NCBI GenBank assembly: GCA_964490245.1
Contig: CAZBAF010000003.1
Coordinates: forward strand, 62,001-126,000
Direction: 5' to 3'
Origin: CAZBAF01 sp964490245
GTDB lineage: Bacteria; Patescibacteriota; Saccharimonadia; Saccharimonadales; JACDBH01
DNA length: 64,000 nucleotides
Both the position numbers and the translations under genes were made by a program. The notes beneath the pieces are model-generated. The model did no database searches. It had not been told where the DNA came from and saw only the letters and a list, made by a program, of their open reading frames with translations. Below are positions 25,391-33,055 of the stretch, piece by piece; the first letter of the stretch is position 1; each line of letters opens with the position of its first letter.

Positions 25391-25411
25391 ATGCCGGATC
25401 AAGTCCGGCAT
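25391..25411 (+). repeat. Palindromic repeat after the GIY-YIG gene
   Basis: ATGCCGGA-TCAAG-TCCGGCAT is a perfect 8-bp inverted repeat. The same sequence type is widespread in unrelated genomes beside GIY-YIG genes (general knowledge). Confidence 0.8.
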
Positions 25412-25429
25412 GACGAAAAAGAGAGTACA

Positions 25430-25876
25430 ATGATGTATATGAAAGACAGCCAAAACAATTCAGATAATCAAAAACCAAAACGCAACCCGTGGGACAGCCG
25501 GATTGTGCGGTCGTTTGCGGCCGGTGTGGCGTTAACTTTGGCTTCACTTGTCATAGTCGGGTTCAATCTCAGCACGGGCGGTGACATCAAGATAAACGAC
25601 GACGTTAACCGATATTTTGACAGCTGTGTGCTTGAAACATTTGTTGACAGCACGCCGCGCATCCGAACCAGCGAGCGCGGCTTCCCGCTGGCCTACCATC
25701 AGCATATCGAGATCCCGGTGTGTAACGAGCCGGGGGTCGAGGCGCGCCGCAACGCCGCAACAGTTATCGATTGGGGCAGCTTGGGCGCCAACATCCTGTT
25801 CTGGACCTGCCTGGTTTATGTGATTCTGCGTAAATTTACGTTACGTAAACGGCTTAAGATAATGTCCGGCAACTAG
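25430..25876 (+). CDS. Membrane protein of unknown function, two segments
   Basis: 148 residues. Hydrophobic segments at about 30-50 (FAAGVALTLASLVIVGF) and 118-136 (LGANILFWTCLVYVIL) flank an extracytoplasmic loop with two cysteines (SCVL and VCNE) that could form a disulfide. No family recognised. No ribosome-binding site; TACAAT overlaps the ATG. Confidence 0.6.
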   Translation: MMYMKDSQNNSDNQKPKRNPWDSRIVRSFAAGVALTLASLVIVGFNLSTGGDIKINDDVNRYFDSCVLETFVDSTPRIRTSERGFPLAYHQHIEIPVCNEPGVEARRNAATVIDWGSLGANILFWTCLVYVILRKFTLRKRLKIMSGN

Positions 25877-25889
25877 ATCAGCGCTTACT

Positions 25890-26159
25890 ATGAATCATTT
25901 TGCGTGGATAGGTACAGGGCAATGCGAACCAGGGGTTGTATTCACCGCACAGCTCTTTCAATTTGGGACAGTGGTGGCCGCCATACTTACCATCGCATGG
26001 CTTATCAGGGATTCCAAACAAAAAGGCTTGCTTAAAAAAGCTACTATAAAACTACTTTTAGCGGTCATTAGTGCAGTAATTGTGATTGGCGCAGCTCTTA
26101 TAGTTTTAATAATCGCGTTGGGTGCTGTATGCCGTGATTGGGATGGTCTCTTCTTCTAA
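25890..26159 (+). CDS. Small membrane protein of unknown function
   Basis: 89 residues with two hydrophobic segments (about 18-40 and 55-80) separated by a Lys-rich loop. It follows the previous membrane protein by 13 bases and ends two bases before tlyA. No family recognised. Confidence 0.55.
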   Translation: MNHFAWIGTGQCEPGVVFTAQLFQFGTVVAAILTIAWLIRDSKQKGLLKKATIKLLLAVISAVIVIGAALIVLIIALGAVCRDWDGLFF

Positions 26160-26161
26160 TT

Positions 26162-26956
26162 ATGGCAGAAAGAGTTCGTTTGGATAAAAGCTTGGTAGTC
26201 AGGGGGCTGGTGCCGACACGCTCGCAGGCGGAGAGTTTTGTTCGTCTGGGTAAGGTGCGCGTCAACGGCACGATCCTTACCAAGCCTGGCACGCTGGTAT
26301 CTGATGAGGCAGAAGTAAAGTTATTAGCCAAAGAGCAATATGTCAGTCGGGCGGGGCTAAAGCTGGCAAGCGTGGCAAAAGCCCTAAGGCTGGATTTTAA
26401 GGGCAAAACTGTGCTCGATGTGGGTAGCAGCACCGGCGGCTTTACGGATTATGCGCTGCAGCACGGCGCACAAAAAGTGTATGCGGTGGACGTGGGCACC
26501 GACCAACTGCACCCCAGTCTGCGCGGTGATGAGCGTGTCGAGCTGTATGAACAAACGGACATCAGGCAGGTACGCCTAAGGCACACCGGAGAGAGCAGTG
26601 CGGAGGGCGGGGAGAGAAAGAGACTCACTCCACACTCTCCACTTCTTTCTTCTGTGCCCGACATTATTGTGATTGACGTCAGCTTTATATCACTGCGCGA
26701 AATTTTGCCCCATATCGCAACGCTTTGCGGGCCGGGCACGTCCGTGGTCGCCATGTGCAAACCGCAGTTCGAGGCCGGCAGCGGCAGCAAGCACAAAGGC
26801 ATCATAAAAAACGACCGTATGCGCCGTGATATCCTTAAAGACTTCGAACAATGGCTCAAGCAGTACTTTATCACGCTTGATAAGGCAGATTCAGAGGTGG
26901 CAGGAGCCAAAGGCAACCGCGAAAGATTCTACCTGTTGAGATTAGCAAGCATATAA
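26162..26956 (+). CDS. tlyA: TlyA-family rRNA 2'-O-methyltransferase
   Basis: 264 residues. An N-terminal S4 RNA-binding domain (RLDKSLVVRGLVPTRSQAES, about 4-60) is followed by an FtsJ-like methyltransferase with the SAM motif VLDVGSSTGGFTDYAL (about 85-100) and DIIVIDVSFISLREILP. Homologues methylate 16S and 23S rRNA. A Ser/Gly-rich insert (about 148-170) is unusual. The last 31 coding bases recur 156 bases downstream, where they read into an alternative end (LLKRLG), so the 3' end has been rearranged. Confidence 0.92.
   Translation: MAERVRLDKSLVVRGLVPTRSQAESFVRLGKVRVNGTILTKPGTLVSDEAEVKLLAKEQYVSRAGLKLASVAKALRLDFKGKTVLDVGSSTGGFTDYALQHGAQKVYAVDVGTDQLHPSLRGDERVELYEQTDIRQVRLRHTGESSAEGGERKRLTPHSPLLSSVPDIIVIDVSFISLREILPHIATLCGPGTSVVAMCKPQFEAGSGSKHKGIIKNDRMRRDILKDFEQWLKQYFITLDKADSEVAGAKGNRERFYLLRLASI
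26909..26939 (+). repeat. 31-bp direct repeat, left copy (tlyA 3' end)
   Basis: Begins AAAGGCAACCGCGAAAGATT and matches 27065-27095 at 30 of 31 bases. Confidence 0.95.
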
Positions 26957-26988
26957 TAGTTATTGATTGGCGGCCGGATCATCGGGAA

Positions 26989-27056
26989 GAGCAACCGGAG
27001 CATGCGGATTTATTCCGCTGCGCCGCGTGATGAGAAACCCCGAAGGGGTGTCTCAT
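26989..27056 (+). repeat. Structured repeat family A, copy 3
   Basis: GAGCAACCGGAG, hairpin GCA-T-GCGGA...TCCGCTGC with the same bulge as other copies, GCCGCGTG, then hairpin ATGAGAAACCCC/GGGGTGTCTCAT. It lies between the two 31-bp direct repeats at the end of tlyA. Confidence 0.8.
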
Positions 27057-27064
27057 GTTCCGTT

Positions 27065-27095
27065 AAAGGCAACCGCGAAAGATTCTATCTGTTGA
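27065..27095 (+). repeat. 31-bp direct repeat, right copy
   Basis: Duplicate of the tlyA 3' end. In frame it would encode KGNRERFYLLKRLG and then TAG at 27107-27109, which may be the older C-terminus of tlyA. Confidence 0.95.
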
Positions 27096-27114
27096 AGCGC
27101 TTGGGTTAGGGGAG

Positions 27115-27177
27115 GAGGTCAGACGGAGCTCGGATTTATTCCGAGCCCCGCTCGTCAGGAAGGGATATTCCCTTCCT
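27115..27177 (+). repeat. Structured repeat family A, copy 4 (divergent)
   Basis: ACGGAG, hairpin GCTCGGA-TTTAT-TCCGAGC, CCCCGCTCG, then hairpin AGGAAGGG/CCCTTCCT. It keeps the TTTAT loop and the order of motifs but has a different second hairpin. It lies between tlyA and the 3' end of the Crp/Fnr gene. Confidence 0.7.
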
Positions 27178-27194
27178 AAAGCAAAAAAAGATTT

Positions 27195-27839
27195 CTACAA
27201 AAAAGACCTCAGCTTCGTCACATCCTTAAGCACAATGTTCCCGTTGCTGCGGATCAGCCCCTTTTTCTCAAGGGCAGTCATCTCACGGCTAGTGGTTTCG
27301 CGGCTGGCATTAATCGAGCTGGCAATGTCCTGCTGGCGCAGCGGTACGTCTATCACCAGCCCCTTGCTGGTCTGTTTGCCAAAGCGGGCCGACATAGTCA
27401 GCAGGAAGGAGATCAGCCGCTCACGTACACTGCGGTATTCCAGATTGATAATACGCTCGCTGTGGATGCGGTACATCTCGACCGTCATATCAAGCAGCGG
27501 GCTGAGCAGCTCGGGCTTGTTTTGTACCAGCTCTAAGAACCGGGCGCGGTCCAGGCGGAAGACACTGGTGGGGCTGAGCGCCTCATACACAACGTGGCGT
27601 TCCTGGCCGGTGATCGCCCATATCAGCGGGAATATCTCGTGTGCCTTGCGGACAATCAGCAGGTTTTCTTCGCCGTATTTGGTGATGTCGTAGGCTTTGA
27701 CCAGTCCGGACTCTATATAAAAAACACCCGGCGGAGATTCGCCGGGCCTGATAATGTATTCGCCTTTTTTGTAGTTGAGACACGTCCCCGTACGAAACAG
27801 CTCCGGGAGGGATGAGTTGTGCTCGTCGGTAGGCAACAT
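27195..27839 (-). CDS. Crp/Fnr-family transcription regulator
   Basis: 214 residues. A cyclic-nucleotide-binding-like beta barrel (about 20-115: YIIRPGESPPGVFYIESG) is followed by the long dimer helix and a winged helix-turn-helix (RQQDIASSINASRETTSREM, about 168-187). No Fe-S cysteines of FNR are present, and the cAMP-binding Glu/Arg pair is not obvious, so the signal is unknown. Its upstream region has a TTGAT-N4-ATCAC site, suggesting autoregulation. Confidence 0.92.
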   Translation of the reverse strand: MLPTDEHNSSLPELFRTGTCLNYKKGEYIIRPGESPPGVFYIESGLVKAYDITKYGEENLLIVRKAHEIFPLIWAITGQERHVVYEALSPTSVFRLDRARFLELVQNKPELLSPLLDMTVEMYRIHSERIINLEYRSVRERLISFLLTMSARFGKQTSKGLVIDVPLRQQDIASSINASRETTSREMTALEKKGLIRSNGNIVLKDVTKLRSFL

Positions 27840-27894
27840 GGGTACAGTATGTCATGACTTTTTGGACTGAGGCAATATTCCTCTGGCAAAGAAG

Positions 27895-27908
27895 TTGATA
27901 AATATCAC
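27895..27908. promoter_or_regulatory. Crp/Fnr-type operator
   Basis: TTGATAAATATCAC matches the FNR box TTGAT-N4-ATCAA at 9 of 10 positions. It sits in the divergent region between the Crp/Fnr gene and the PH-domain gene and could control either. Confidence 0.6.
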
Positions 27909-27987
27909 AAAGTGCCAGTGATTTTGCATACGGCGCGGCTGCTCCAAACAGGGTATGATGACGGTGCTACAGGTGAAAGGGGTTGCG

Positions 27988-28587
27988 ATGGCGGTAAGTC
28001 ACGACGAGATACAACGGCAGCTAAAGGCAATCGGTGTCGAGTTCCGGGTCTGGGGCAGATGGGAGGCGCGCGAGCTCGAGCATATTATTGTCCCGGGCGA
28101 GACAATCCAGTACTGTCTGAACGGCCGTTACGAGGGCGGCTTTGCCATGCTGTGTATTACCGATCAGCGTATTGTGCTGATCGATAAAAAACCGTTTTAT
28201 CTGACATTAGAGGATATCAGGTACGATATGGTCAGCGAGGTCGACTACAATATGCGGCTGATTGACGCCACGCTGGTGGTCTGTACGGTGAACAAAAAAC
28301 TGCACTTTACTGCGCTGCGGGCGGGCCTGCTGCGTAAAGCGACCGCTTATATTCAGAATCGGGTGATGGAGTTCCGTCAGCAGCATATGATGATGCCGGC
28401 GCAACCAGCGCCGCAGTCCGTTTTGCAGCAGGCGCAGGCACCACAGCCTCAGCAGGATACGCAGCTTATACAGGCGCAGGTTGCGCCTAACCAGCAGCCG
28501 GTGCAGTCCATTGAGCACCGGGTTATTAATCCATACACGCGCGTACCCCTGATGATGCGCCGCCGCATGTCAAGATTTTATAGCTAA
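27988..28587 (+). CDS. Bacterial PH-domain protein with Gln/Pro-rich tail
   Basis: About 199 residues. GETIQYCLNGRYEGGFAMLC and ITDQRIVLIDKKPF (about 38-72) are the strands of a short bacterial PH domain. Residues 130-180 are rich in Gln, Pro and Ala. ATG 27988 has AAAGGGG at a good distance and is preferred over ATG 27955. No membrane segment. It is divergent from the Crp/Fnr gene and may be its target. Function unknown. Confidence 0.7.
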   Translation: MAVSHDEIQRQLKAIGVEFRVWGRWEARELEHIIVPGETIQYCLNGRYEGGFAMLCITDQRIVLIDKKPFYLTLEDIRYDMVSEVDYNMRLIDATLVVCTVNKKLHFTALRAGLLRKATAYIQNRVMEFRQQHMMMPAQPAPQSVLQQAQAPQPQQDTQLIQAQVAPNQQPVQSIEHRVINPYTRVPLMMRRRMSRFYS

Positions 28588-28590
28588 TAC

Positions 28591-28619
28591 TTGCATTTTT
28601 AGCATGCTTATGCTATAAT
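28591..28619 (+). promoter_or_regulatory. Promoter with leaderless start
   Basis: TTGCAT (28591-28596) and TATAAT (28614-28619), spacer 17, with TGC before the -10. ATG 28627 follows seven bases later; ATG 28618 lies inside the -10 and so cannot be the start. Confidence 0.85.
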
Positions 28620-28626
28620 GCTTATC

Positions 28627-29184
28627 ATGCTAAGAAAACACAAACACGAAACACCTATTATTGATCCGGAAACTGCCACACCTCATGAATATGCGGTGCT
28701 GTTTGCCGGCGCGCATCGTCGCGAGAAAGAGCAGCGGCTGCAGTCAGCGGGCTGGATTGCCCGACAGGCTTTTGTGGCTTATGAGACGATACGTCCCAAA
28801 GCAGAGCGGGGCAAGCCGGTACCGCTTTCACTGCGTAAAGGTGATGAGGGTCGTCTGATGCTTGCGCCCTTTGATGGTGAAGGTATGCCTTTCCTGACAG
28901 TTACACCACGCCCGACTCCGGCTCCGATTACCAGAAACGAAACAGTCGCCACCCTTGATGAAAGGTATCGATTGGACTTTAGGGGCTCCAGCAGCGCCCA
29001 TCTGGGGGTTGACGAAAAGAAGGGTGCGTTACGATTTAGCCTTGAGACAGTCGGTGTTGATCAGTATGACACCCGGGTTCTGACACCTGCAGAGGTAAAG
29101 CACGGTGCCAGCGAGCTTACAGGCCTGATCTATCTTTTGGCGCAGGCCGAACTTTCGCCCGAATTAAAAGACCGGGTCGCATAA
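28627..29184 (+). CDS. Protein of unknown function, tandem paralogue 1
   Basis: 185 residues starting MLRKHKHE. An N-terminal Arg/Glu-rich helix (HRREKEQRLQSAGWIARQAF) is followed by a mixed region and a C-terminal AQAELSPELKDRVA. The next gene has the same order: MLRKLKKE, WRERQRQLHKAGAVLVQAL, and SRARLSPELEAARA at the end. The two are probably diverged duplicates. No family recognised; no signal peptide. Confidence 0.65.
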   Translation: MLRKHKHETPIIDPETATPHEYAVLFAGAHRREKEQRLQSAGWIARQAFVAYETIRPKAERGKPVPLSLRKGDEGRLMLAPFDGEGMPFLTVTPRPTPAPITRNETVATLDERYRLDFRGSSSAHLGVDEKKGALRFSLETVGVDQYDTRVLTPAEVKHGASELTGLIYLLAQAELSPELKDRVA

Positions 29185-29277
29185 AAATATAGATAACTCA
29201 TTACTGTATAGATATAGATCTAGCAGGCAGTATTTGGCGGTTGCGCGGTTACTACTAAGTATGCTGCAATAATTGCC

Positions 29278-29874
29278 ATGTTAAGAAAGTTAAAAAAGGA
29301 GATGGCTGGCGTAGCCGTACAGCCTCATGCAAAGGGGCTCGAGGCGGCCAGGGGTTGGCGCGAGCGCCAGCGGCAGCTGCACAAAGCAGGCGCTGTTTTG
29401 GTACAGGCTCTACATGCTAAAGAATTTTTAGGGCCCGATTCTGAACGGGGCACAGAAACCGGTTTTTCTTTAGAAGAATCACCGAGCGGCTGGGTACTAT
29501 CTGTCAGCAGGGATACAACGAGCCGGTTTGTAACTGTCGAGCAGATGCAACCGCAGCGGGCAATTCCTGTCATCATGCAGCACTATAACGAAGATAGACT
29601 GCCGGTAAAAAGCGCCACCTTTGCATCAGTGCCGGATATGGGCAGGGATCAGTATTTGCTGCGCCGGCCGGGGTATTACAGCTATCTGCGCCTCACGAGT
29701 GTCGAGGGACGGCCGTATCAGTTTGAGCTGGAGGAAGCGGGCAGCCCGGAAGAGATTCATTTGGTCAGCAAATCCGATTTGGTCAGGGACGATCCGTTGA
29801 TTCTTTCGTTTTGTGCACTGTCGCGGGCTCGGCTGAGTCCGGAGCTTGAAGCCGCCAGGGCGCAAAGCGCGTAG
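29278..29874 (+). CDS. Protein of unknown function, tandem paralogue 2
   Basis: 198 residues, related to the preceding gene at both ends (see there). The middle part (about 60-170) looks beta-rich. There is no ribosome-binding site, so this message may also be leaderless, though its promoter is not clear. Function unknown. Confidence 0.65.
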   Translation: MLRKLKKEMAGVAVQPHAKGLEAARGWRERQRQLHKAGAVLVQALHAKEFLGPDSERGTETGFSLEESPSGWVLSVSRDTTSRFVTVEQMQPQRAIPVIMQHYNEDRLPVKSATFASVPDMGRDQYLLRRPGYYSYLRLTSVEGRPYQFELEEAGSPEEIHLVSKSDLVRDDPLILSFCALSRARLSPELEAARAQSA

Positions 29875-29906
29875 ATTTTTTAACTTTTCAACGCTAAAGG
29901 GCTGGG

Positions 29907-31004
29907 CTAAACGTTGAACCTGAACTCAACCACATCATCAGGCTGCATGACGTAGGTTTTGCCCTCGGTACGGACTTTGCCAAGACGGGCGGCAGCCTGT
30001 TCTGAACCGGCGGCAACGAGATCGTTATAATCAATTACCTGCGCGGCAATAAAACCGCGCTCAAAATCGCCGTGGATAACACCGGCGGCCTGAGGTGCGG
30101 TGGCGCCTTTTTTGATGGTCCAGGCGCGGACTTCTTTATCGCCGGCGGTCAGGTAGCTTTGCAGGCCAAGCGTGTCATAGGCGGCGTGGATGAGCTGTTC
30201 CAGACCGGAGCTTTCAACTCCGTAACTTTGCAGCAGTTCGGTGCGGTCGGACTCGTCCAGGCTTTGCAGCTCGTGTTCCAGCTTGGCGCAGACAAAAATC
30301 GCCTGGGCGGGCGCCGCCAGATCGCGCAAGCTCTGTTTTTTGGTTTCGTCGGTCAGGCCGGTCTCGTCAACGTTAAAGACATAAATTACCGGTTTCATGG
30401 TAAGCAGCTGCAGCTCTTTTTGCAGCCACTCTCTTGTCTCTTGGCTCATGTCTCTTGTCTTTGCATGCAGCGGTGTGCCGGCATCGAGCATCTGCTTTAT
30501 GCGTTCCAGCTCGTTAAGCAGGGGCGCTAGCTTGGGGTTGGACTTGGCCTCTTTTTGCATGACGGGCAGACGCTTGTCGACCGTGGCCAGATCTGCCAGG
30601 ACAAGCTCGGTGTTAATAATCTCTATGTCACGCTGCGGTTCGTGCTGACCGGTTTTGTCATCAGTCAAAATATGGGGGTCGTCAAAGGCGCGCACCACAT
30701 GGGCAATGGCGTTGCACGAGCGGATATTGGCCAAAAACTGGTTGCCCAGGCCCTCGCCCTTGCTGGCGCCCTCAACCAGGCCGGCAATATCAACAAAGGT
30801 GACGGTGGCCGGCTTGATGGGCGCGTTGTTGTACAGCTCTGAGAGTTTGTTCAGGCGCGGGTCAGGGATGGGCACAATCCCAGTGTTGGGCTCTATGGTG
30901 GCAAACGGATAGTTGGCTGCCAGAATATTGTTGTTGGTCAGGGCATTAAACAGCGTGGACTTGCCGACATTCGGTAGCCCCACTATGCCAATCGATAAAC
31001 TCAT
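29907..31004 (-). CDS. ychF: Ribosome-associated ATPase/GTPase YchF
   Basis: 365 residues, the usual length. GIVGLPNVGKSTLFNALTNN (G1), FVDIAGLVEGASKGEGLGNQ (G3 and the following glycine loop) and VFNVDE at G4, where most GTPases have NKxD, identify YchF. The C-terminal TGS domain is present, ending in DDVVEFRFNV. It binds ribosomes and usually prefers ATP. Its promoter is at 31013-31041. Confidence 0.97.
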   Translation of the reverse strand: MSLSIGIVGLPNVGKSTLFNALTNNNILAANYPFATIEPNTGIVPIPDPRLNKLSELYNNAPIKPATVTFVDIAGLVEGASKGEGLGNQFLANIRSCNAIAHVVRAFDDPHILTDDKTGQHEPQRDIEIINTELVLADLATVDKRLPVMQKEAKSNPKLAPLLNELERIKQMLDAGTPLHAKTRDMSQETREWLQKELQLLTMKPVIYVFNVDETGLTDETKKQSLRDLAAPAQAIFVCAKLEHELQSLDESDRTELLQSYGVESSGLEQLIHAAYDTLGLQSYLTAGDKEVRAWTIKKGATAPQAAGVIHGDFERGFIAAQVIDYNDLVAAGSEQAAARLGKVRTEGKTYVMQPDDVVEFRFNV

Positions 31005-31012
31005 ATTTAAGT

Positions 31013-31041
31013 ATTCTAACAGAGGTAGCCAAGATTGACAA
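31013..31041 (-). promoter_or_regulatory. Promoter of ychF
   Basis: On the minus strand TTGTCA (31041-31036) and TAGAAT (31018-31013) are 17 bases apart. Eight bases separate the -10 from the ATG, so the leader is 1-2 bases at most. Confidence 0.75.
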
Positions 31042-31058
31042 ATAACCTCAATATATTC

Positions 31059-31077
31059 TTAGAGGACTGTCCTCTAA
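31059..31077 (+). repeat. REP palindrome upstream of transposase gene
   Basis: TTAGAGGACTGTCCTCTAA is a perfect 9-bp inverted repeat around T. The same palindrome lies after the transposase gene at 31777. Confidence 0.9.
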
Positions 31078-31089
31078 CAGGGGAAGATT

Positions 31090-31118
31090 TTGCGGGTTTT
31101 TGATTTTACAGATATAAT
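31090..31118 (+). promoter_or_regulatory. Promoter of REP-type transposase, leaderless
   Basis: TTGCGG (31090-31095) and TATAAT (31113-31118), spacer 17; six bases later comes the ATG at 31125. Confidence 0.75.
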
Positions 31119-31124
31119 CCTGGC

Positions 31125-31739
31125 ATGCCTTTGCGTAATATTATCCGCCACGATGTGCCCCTTTCTTATTATCACGTGTATGCCAGGGGCATAAATAAAG
31201 AGCCGATTTTTCTTGACGACAAAGATAGAGAAAAGTTTTTGCAGCTATTCGAGAGATATCTGTCGGTGCAGCAGGCTGTGAGTCGTACGGGCGAAAAGTA
31301 TCCGCACTATAGGGACAGGGTTGCGCTGCTGGCTTATTGCTTGATGGGTAATCATTTTCATTTGTTTTTGTTCCAACAGGACATTGGCGATGTTACGGCG
31401 TTTATGCGCAGTCTAATGACGAGCTATGTTCGCTATTTTAACCTGAAATACAAAAGAAGCGGGCCTTTGTTTGAGAGCCGTTTTAAGGCTTCGCTTATAG
31501 ATAATGACAGGTATCTTGTGCATATTAGCCGCTACATTCACCTCAACCCCCGTAACTGGAAGCGCTTTAAATATTCGAGCATAGCGTACTATCGGCAGGG
31601 TGATGAGCCCGAGTGGCTGAACACCCAAAAAGTGCTTGATCAATTTGCCGACAGGCAAGAGTACGTAGCGTTTCTATACGATTATGAGAGCCATAAAGCT
31701 ATGCTGGACGAAATAGCGCACGACCTGGCAGATCAATAA
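31125..31739 (+). CDS. REP-associated tyrosine transposase (RAYT, Y1/HUH)
   Basis: 204 residues. MGNHFHLFLF holds the HUH metal motif, and SLMTSYVRYFNLKYKRSGPL carries the candidate catalytic Tyr helix and the KRSGPLFESRFK signature of RAYT proteins. This single-strand nuclease family moves or multiplies REP palindromes and derives from IS200/IS605. Both flanks hold the palindrome AGAGGACTGTCCTCT. The gene is intact, with a leaderless promoter. Confidence 0.92.
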   Translation: MPLRNIIRHDVPLSYYHVYARGINKEPIFLDDKDREKFLQLFERYLSVQQAVSRTGEKYPHYRDRVALLAYCLMGNHFHLFLFQQDIGDVTAFMRSLMTSYVRYFNLKYKRSGPLFESRFKASLIDNDRYLVHISRYIHLNPRNWKRFKYSSIAYYRQGDEPEWLNTQKVLDQFADRQEYVAFLYDYESHKAMLDEIAHDLADQ

Positions 31740-31776
31740 CACCTTATAAATAGTAAACTGGTAAATTTATTATCTG

Positions 31777-31793
31777 TTAGAGGACTGTCCTCT
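31777..31793 (+). repeat. REP palindrome downstream of transposase gene
   Basis: TTAGAGGACTGTCCTCT, same orientation as the copy at 31059. Similarity extends for about 60 bases, up to the -10 box of the following gene (TATACT here, TATAAT there). Confidence 0.9.
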
Positions 31794-31844
31794 GTAAGGT
31801 TTTGAGGTTTCGTGGGGTTTAATTTTTGCCGTATACTGACAAGC

Positions 31845-32999
31845 ATGAAGAATAAGCGCAAAGCCACGAGAAGCGGGTTCTATTTTAGGATACCCCGCAG
31901 ATTGCCGCGCAAGCTGATGACGATAACAGTAGTTAGCCTATTCGCGGTGACCGGCGTGATGCTTCTTCTTAGGACGCAGGCTGCCACCGGCGTAATCAGT
32001 ATCTAGCCCGAAAGCGGGGTCATAACCGGCGCTGCCGTAACCTTTTCTGATACGTCGGCTTCGGGCGGCCGGGCGGTTGAGTTTACCGACTCATCCGGCA
32101 GTAATACCGGCGGTTCTGGGGGCCCTCTAACGGACAGGACGTTTGTTAGCTATACATCGGGCAATGTCACCTCTCAGTACCATTAATATGCCAGCGGGCT
32201 TGATTGGACAAAGCGGGTCGGCGTGCTTATATACGCGGATGGGTCTGCGGAGTTTGGTCTTAAGAATGTAAACAGCACGTACTTATTGGCCGGAACCAAC
32301 GGCATGATCAATATGGCAAAACAAAACAATATGATTCTTTTGACTCCGCTTGCGCCCGGGGGCGGCTGTCCTGACGGCGACGGCACTTGCTGGTATCAGA
32401 CCAGCTCGGGTATTACGGCTGTACAAAAAACGCAATGGGCCGAGGCGCTCGTGAGGCATATCTACACGCAGTACCCGATTGATCTGGACAGGGTGGCTTT
32501 TGGGGGATATTCCTCCGGGGCACAGCTGGCATCGCGCTATTGGGTGCCCTCGGGGGCAGCTCAGCGGACCATGTCGCGGGGAGTTATTGTTTCGATCTCC
32601 TGTGGCGGCAATCCTGCTGTTTCACAGGTGACGTACACAGCTTCTTTCAAGGCGAACGTCCATATGAACTGAAATACCGGCGATGCTGATACGGTTTGTC
32701 CGCACACTGCTTCGTGGAGCACGGCCGGCGGCTATGCGCACTATACGAATGCCGGGTTCAGTACCTCGCGGGATATCCTGCCGGGTGTCACGCACAGCCG
32801 CTCCGGGGCGTTCGGTCGGATTATGGATGCTCAGATCAAAGAGCACGTCCCAGGGCCTAAAGTATCGCGTTGTATCGGGCTGGCGGCTACTGGTATGGCA
32901 AGGGCGGCGAGGCGGTTATGGCTGAGCTCGTGCATGCTGTTTTTAGGGCGAGGTTTGCTCTTGATGTTCTTTACCGGCATAGAGATTAGGGCAGGGTAA
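31845..32999 (+). pseudogene. Secreted alpha/beta-hydrolase (esterase-like) with three in-frame stops
   Basis: One frame reads through from ATG 31845 (leaderless: TATACT ends seven bases upstream) with a signal/anchor (LMTITVVSLFAVTGVMLLL) but is cut by TAG 32004, TAA 32184 and TGA 32670. Between and after the stops it stays protein-like: GVLIYADGSAEFGLKN, LLTPLAPGGGCPDGDGTCWY, and the nucleophile elbow GGYSSGAQLA (G-x-S-x-G). After about 32860 the coding signal moves to another frame (YWYGKGGEAVMAELVHAVF, ending TAG 32987-32989). Three different stops argue against recoding. It is a decayed extracellular esterase gene. Confidence 0.85.
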
Positions 33000-33018
33000 A
33001 CGATCCCGGGCTGCATAA

Positions 33019-33047
33019 TTGCAGTTTTTTGTTCTTTGTGGCAGAAT
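33019..33047 (+). promoter_or_regulatory. Possible promoter of the sortase gene
   Basis: TTGCAG (33019-33024) and CAGAAT (33042-33047), spacer 17. The ATG at 33056 follows eight bases later. No ribosome-binding site is seen, so the message would be nearly leaderless. Confidence 0.5.
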
Positions 33048-33055
33048 ATCTGTTT

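Noticed and set aside
31845..32999. Alternative genetic code as explanation of the in-frame stops
   Set aside because: Three different stop codons occur in this gene only, while all other genes in the window end normally at TAA, TAG or TGA.
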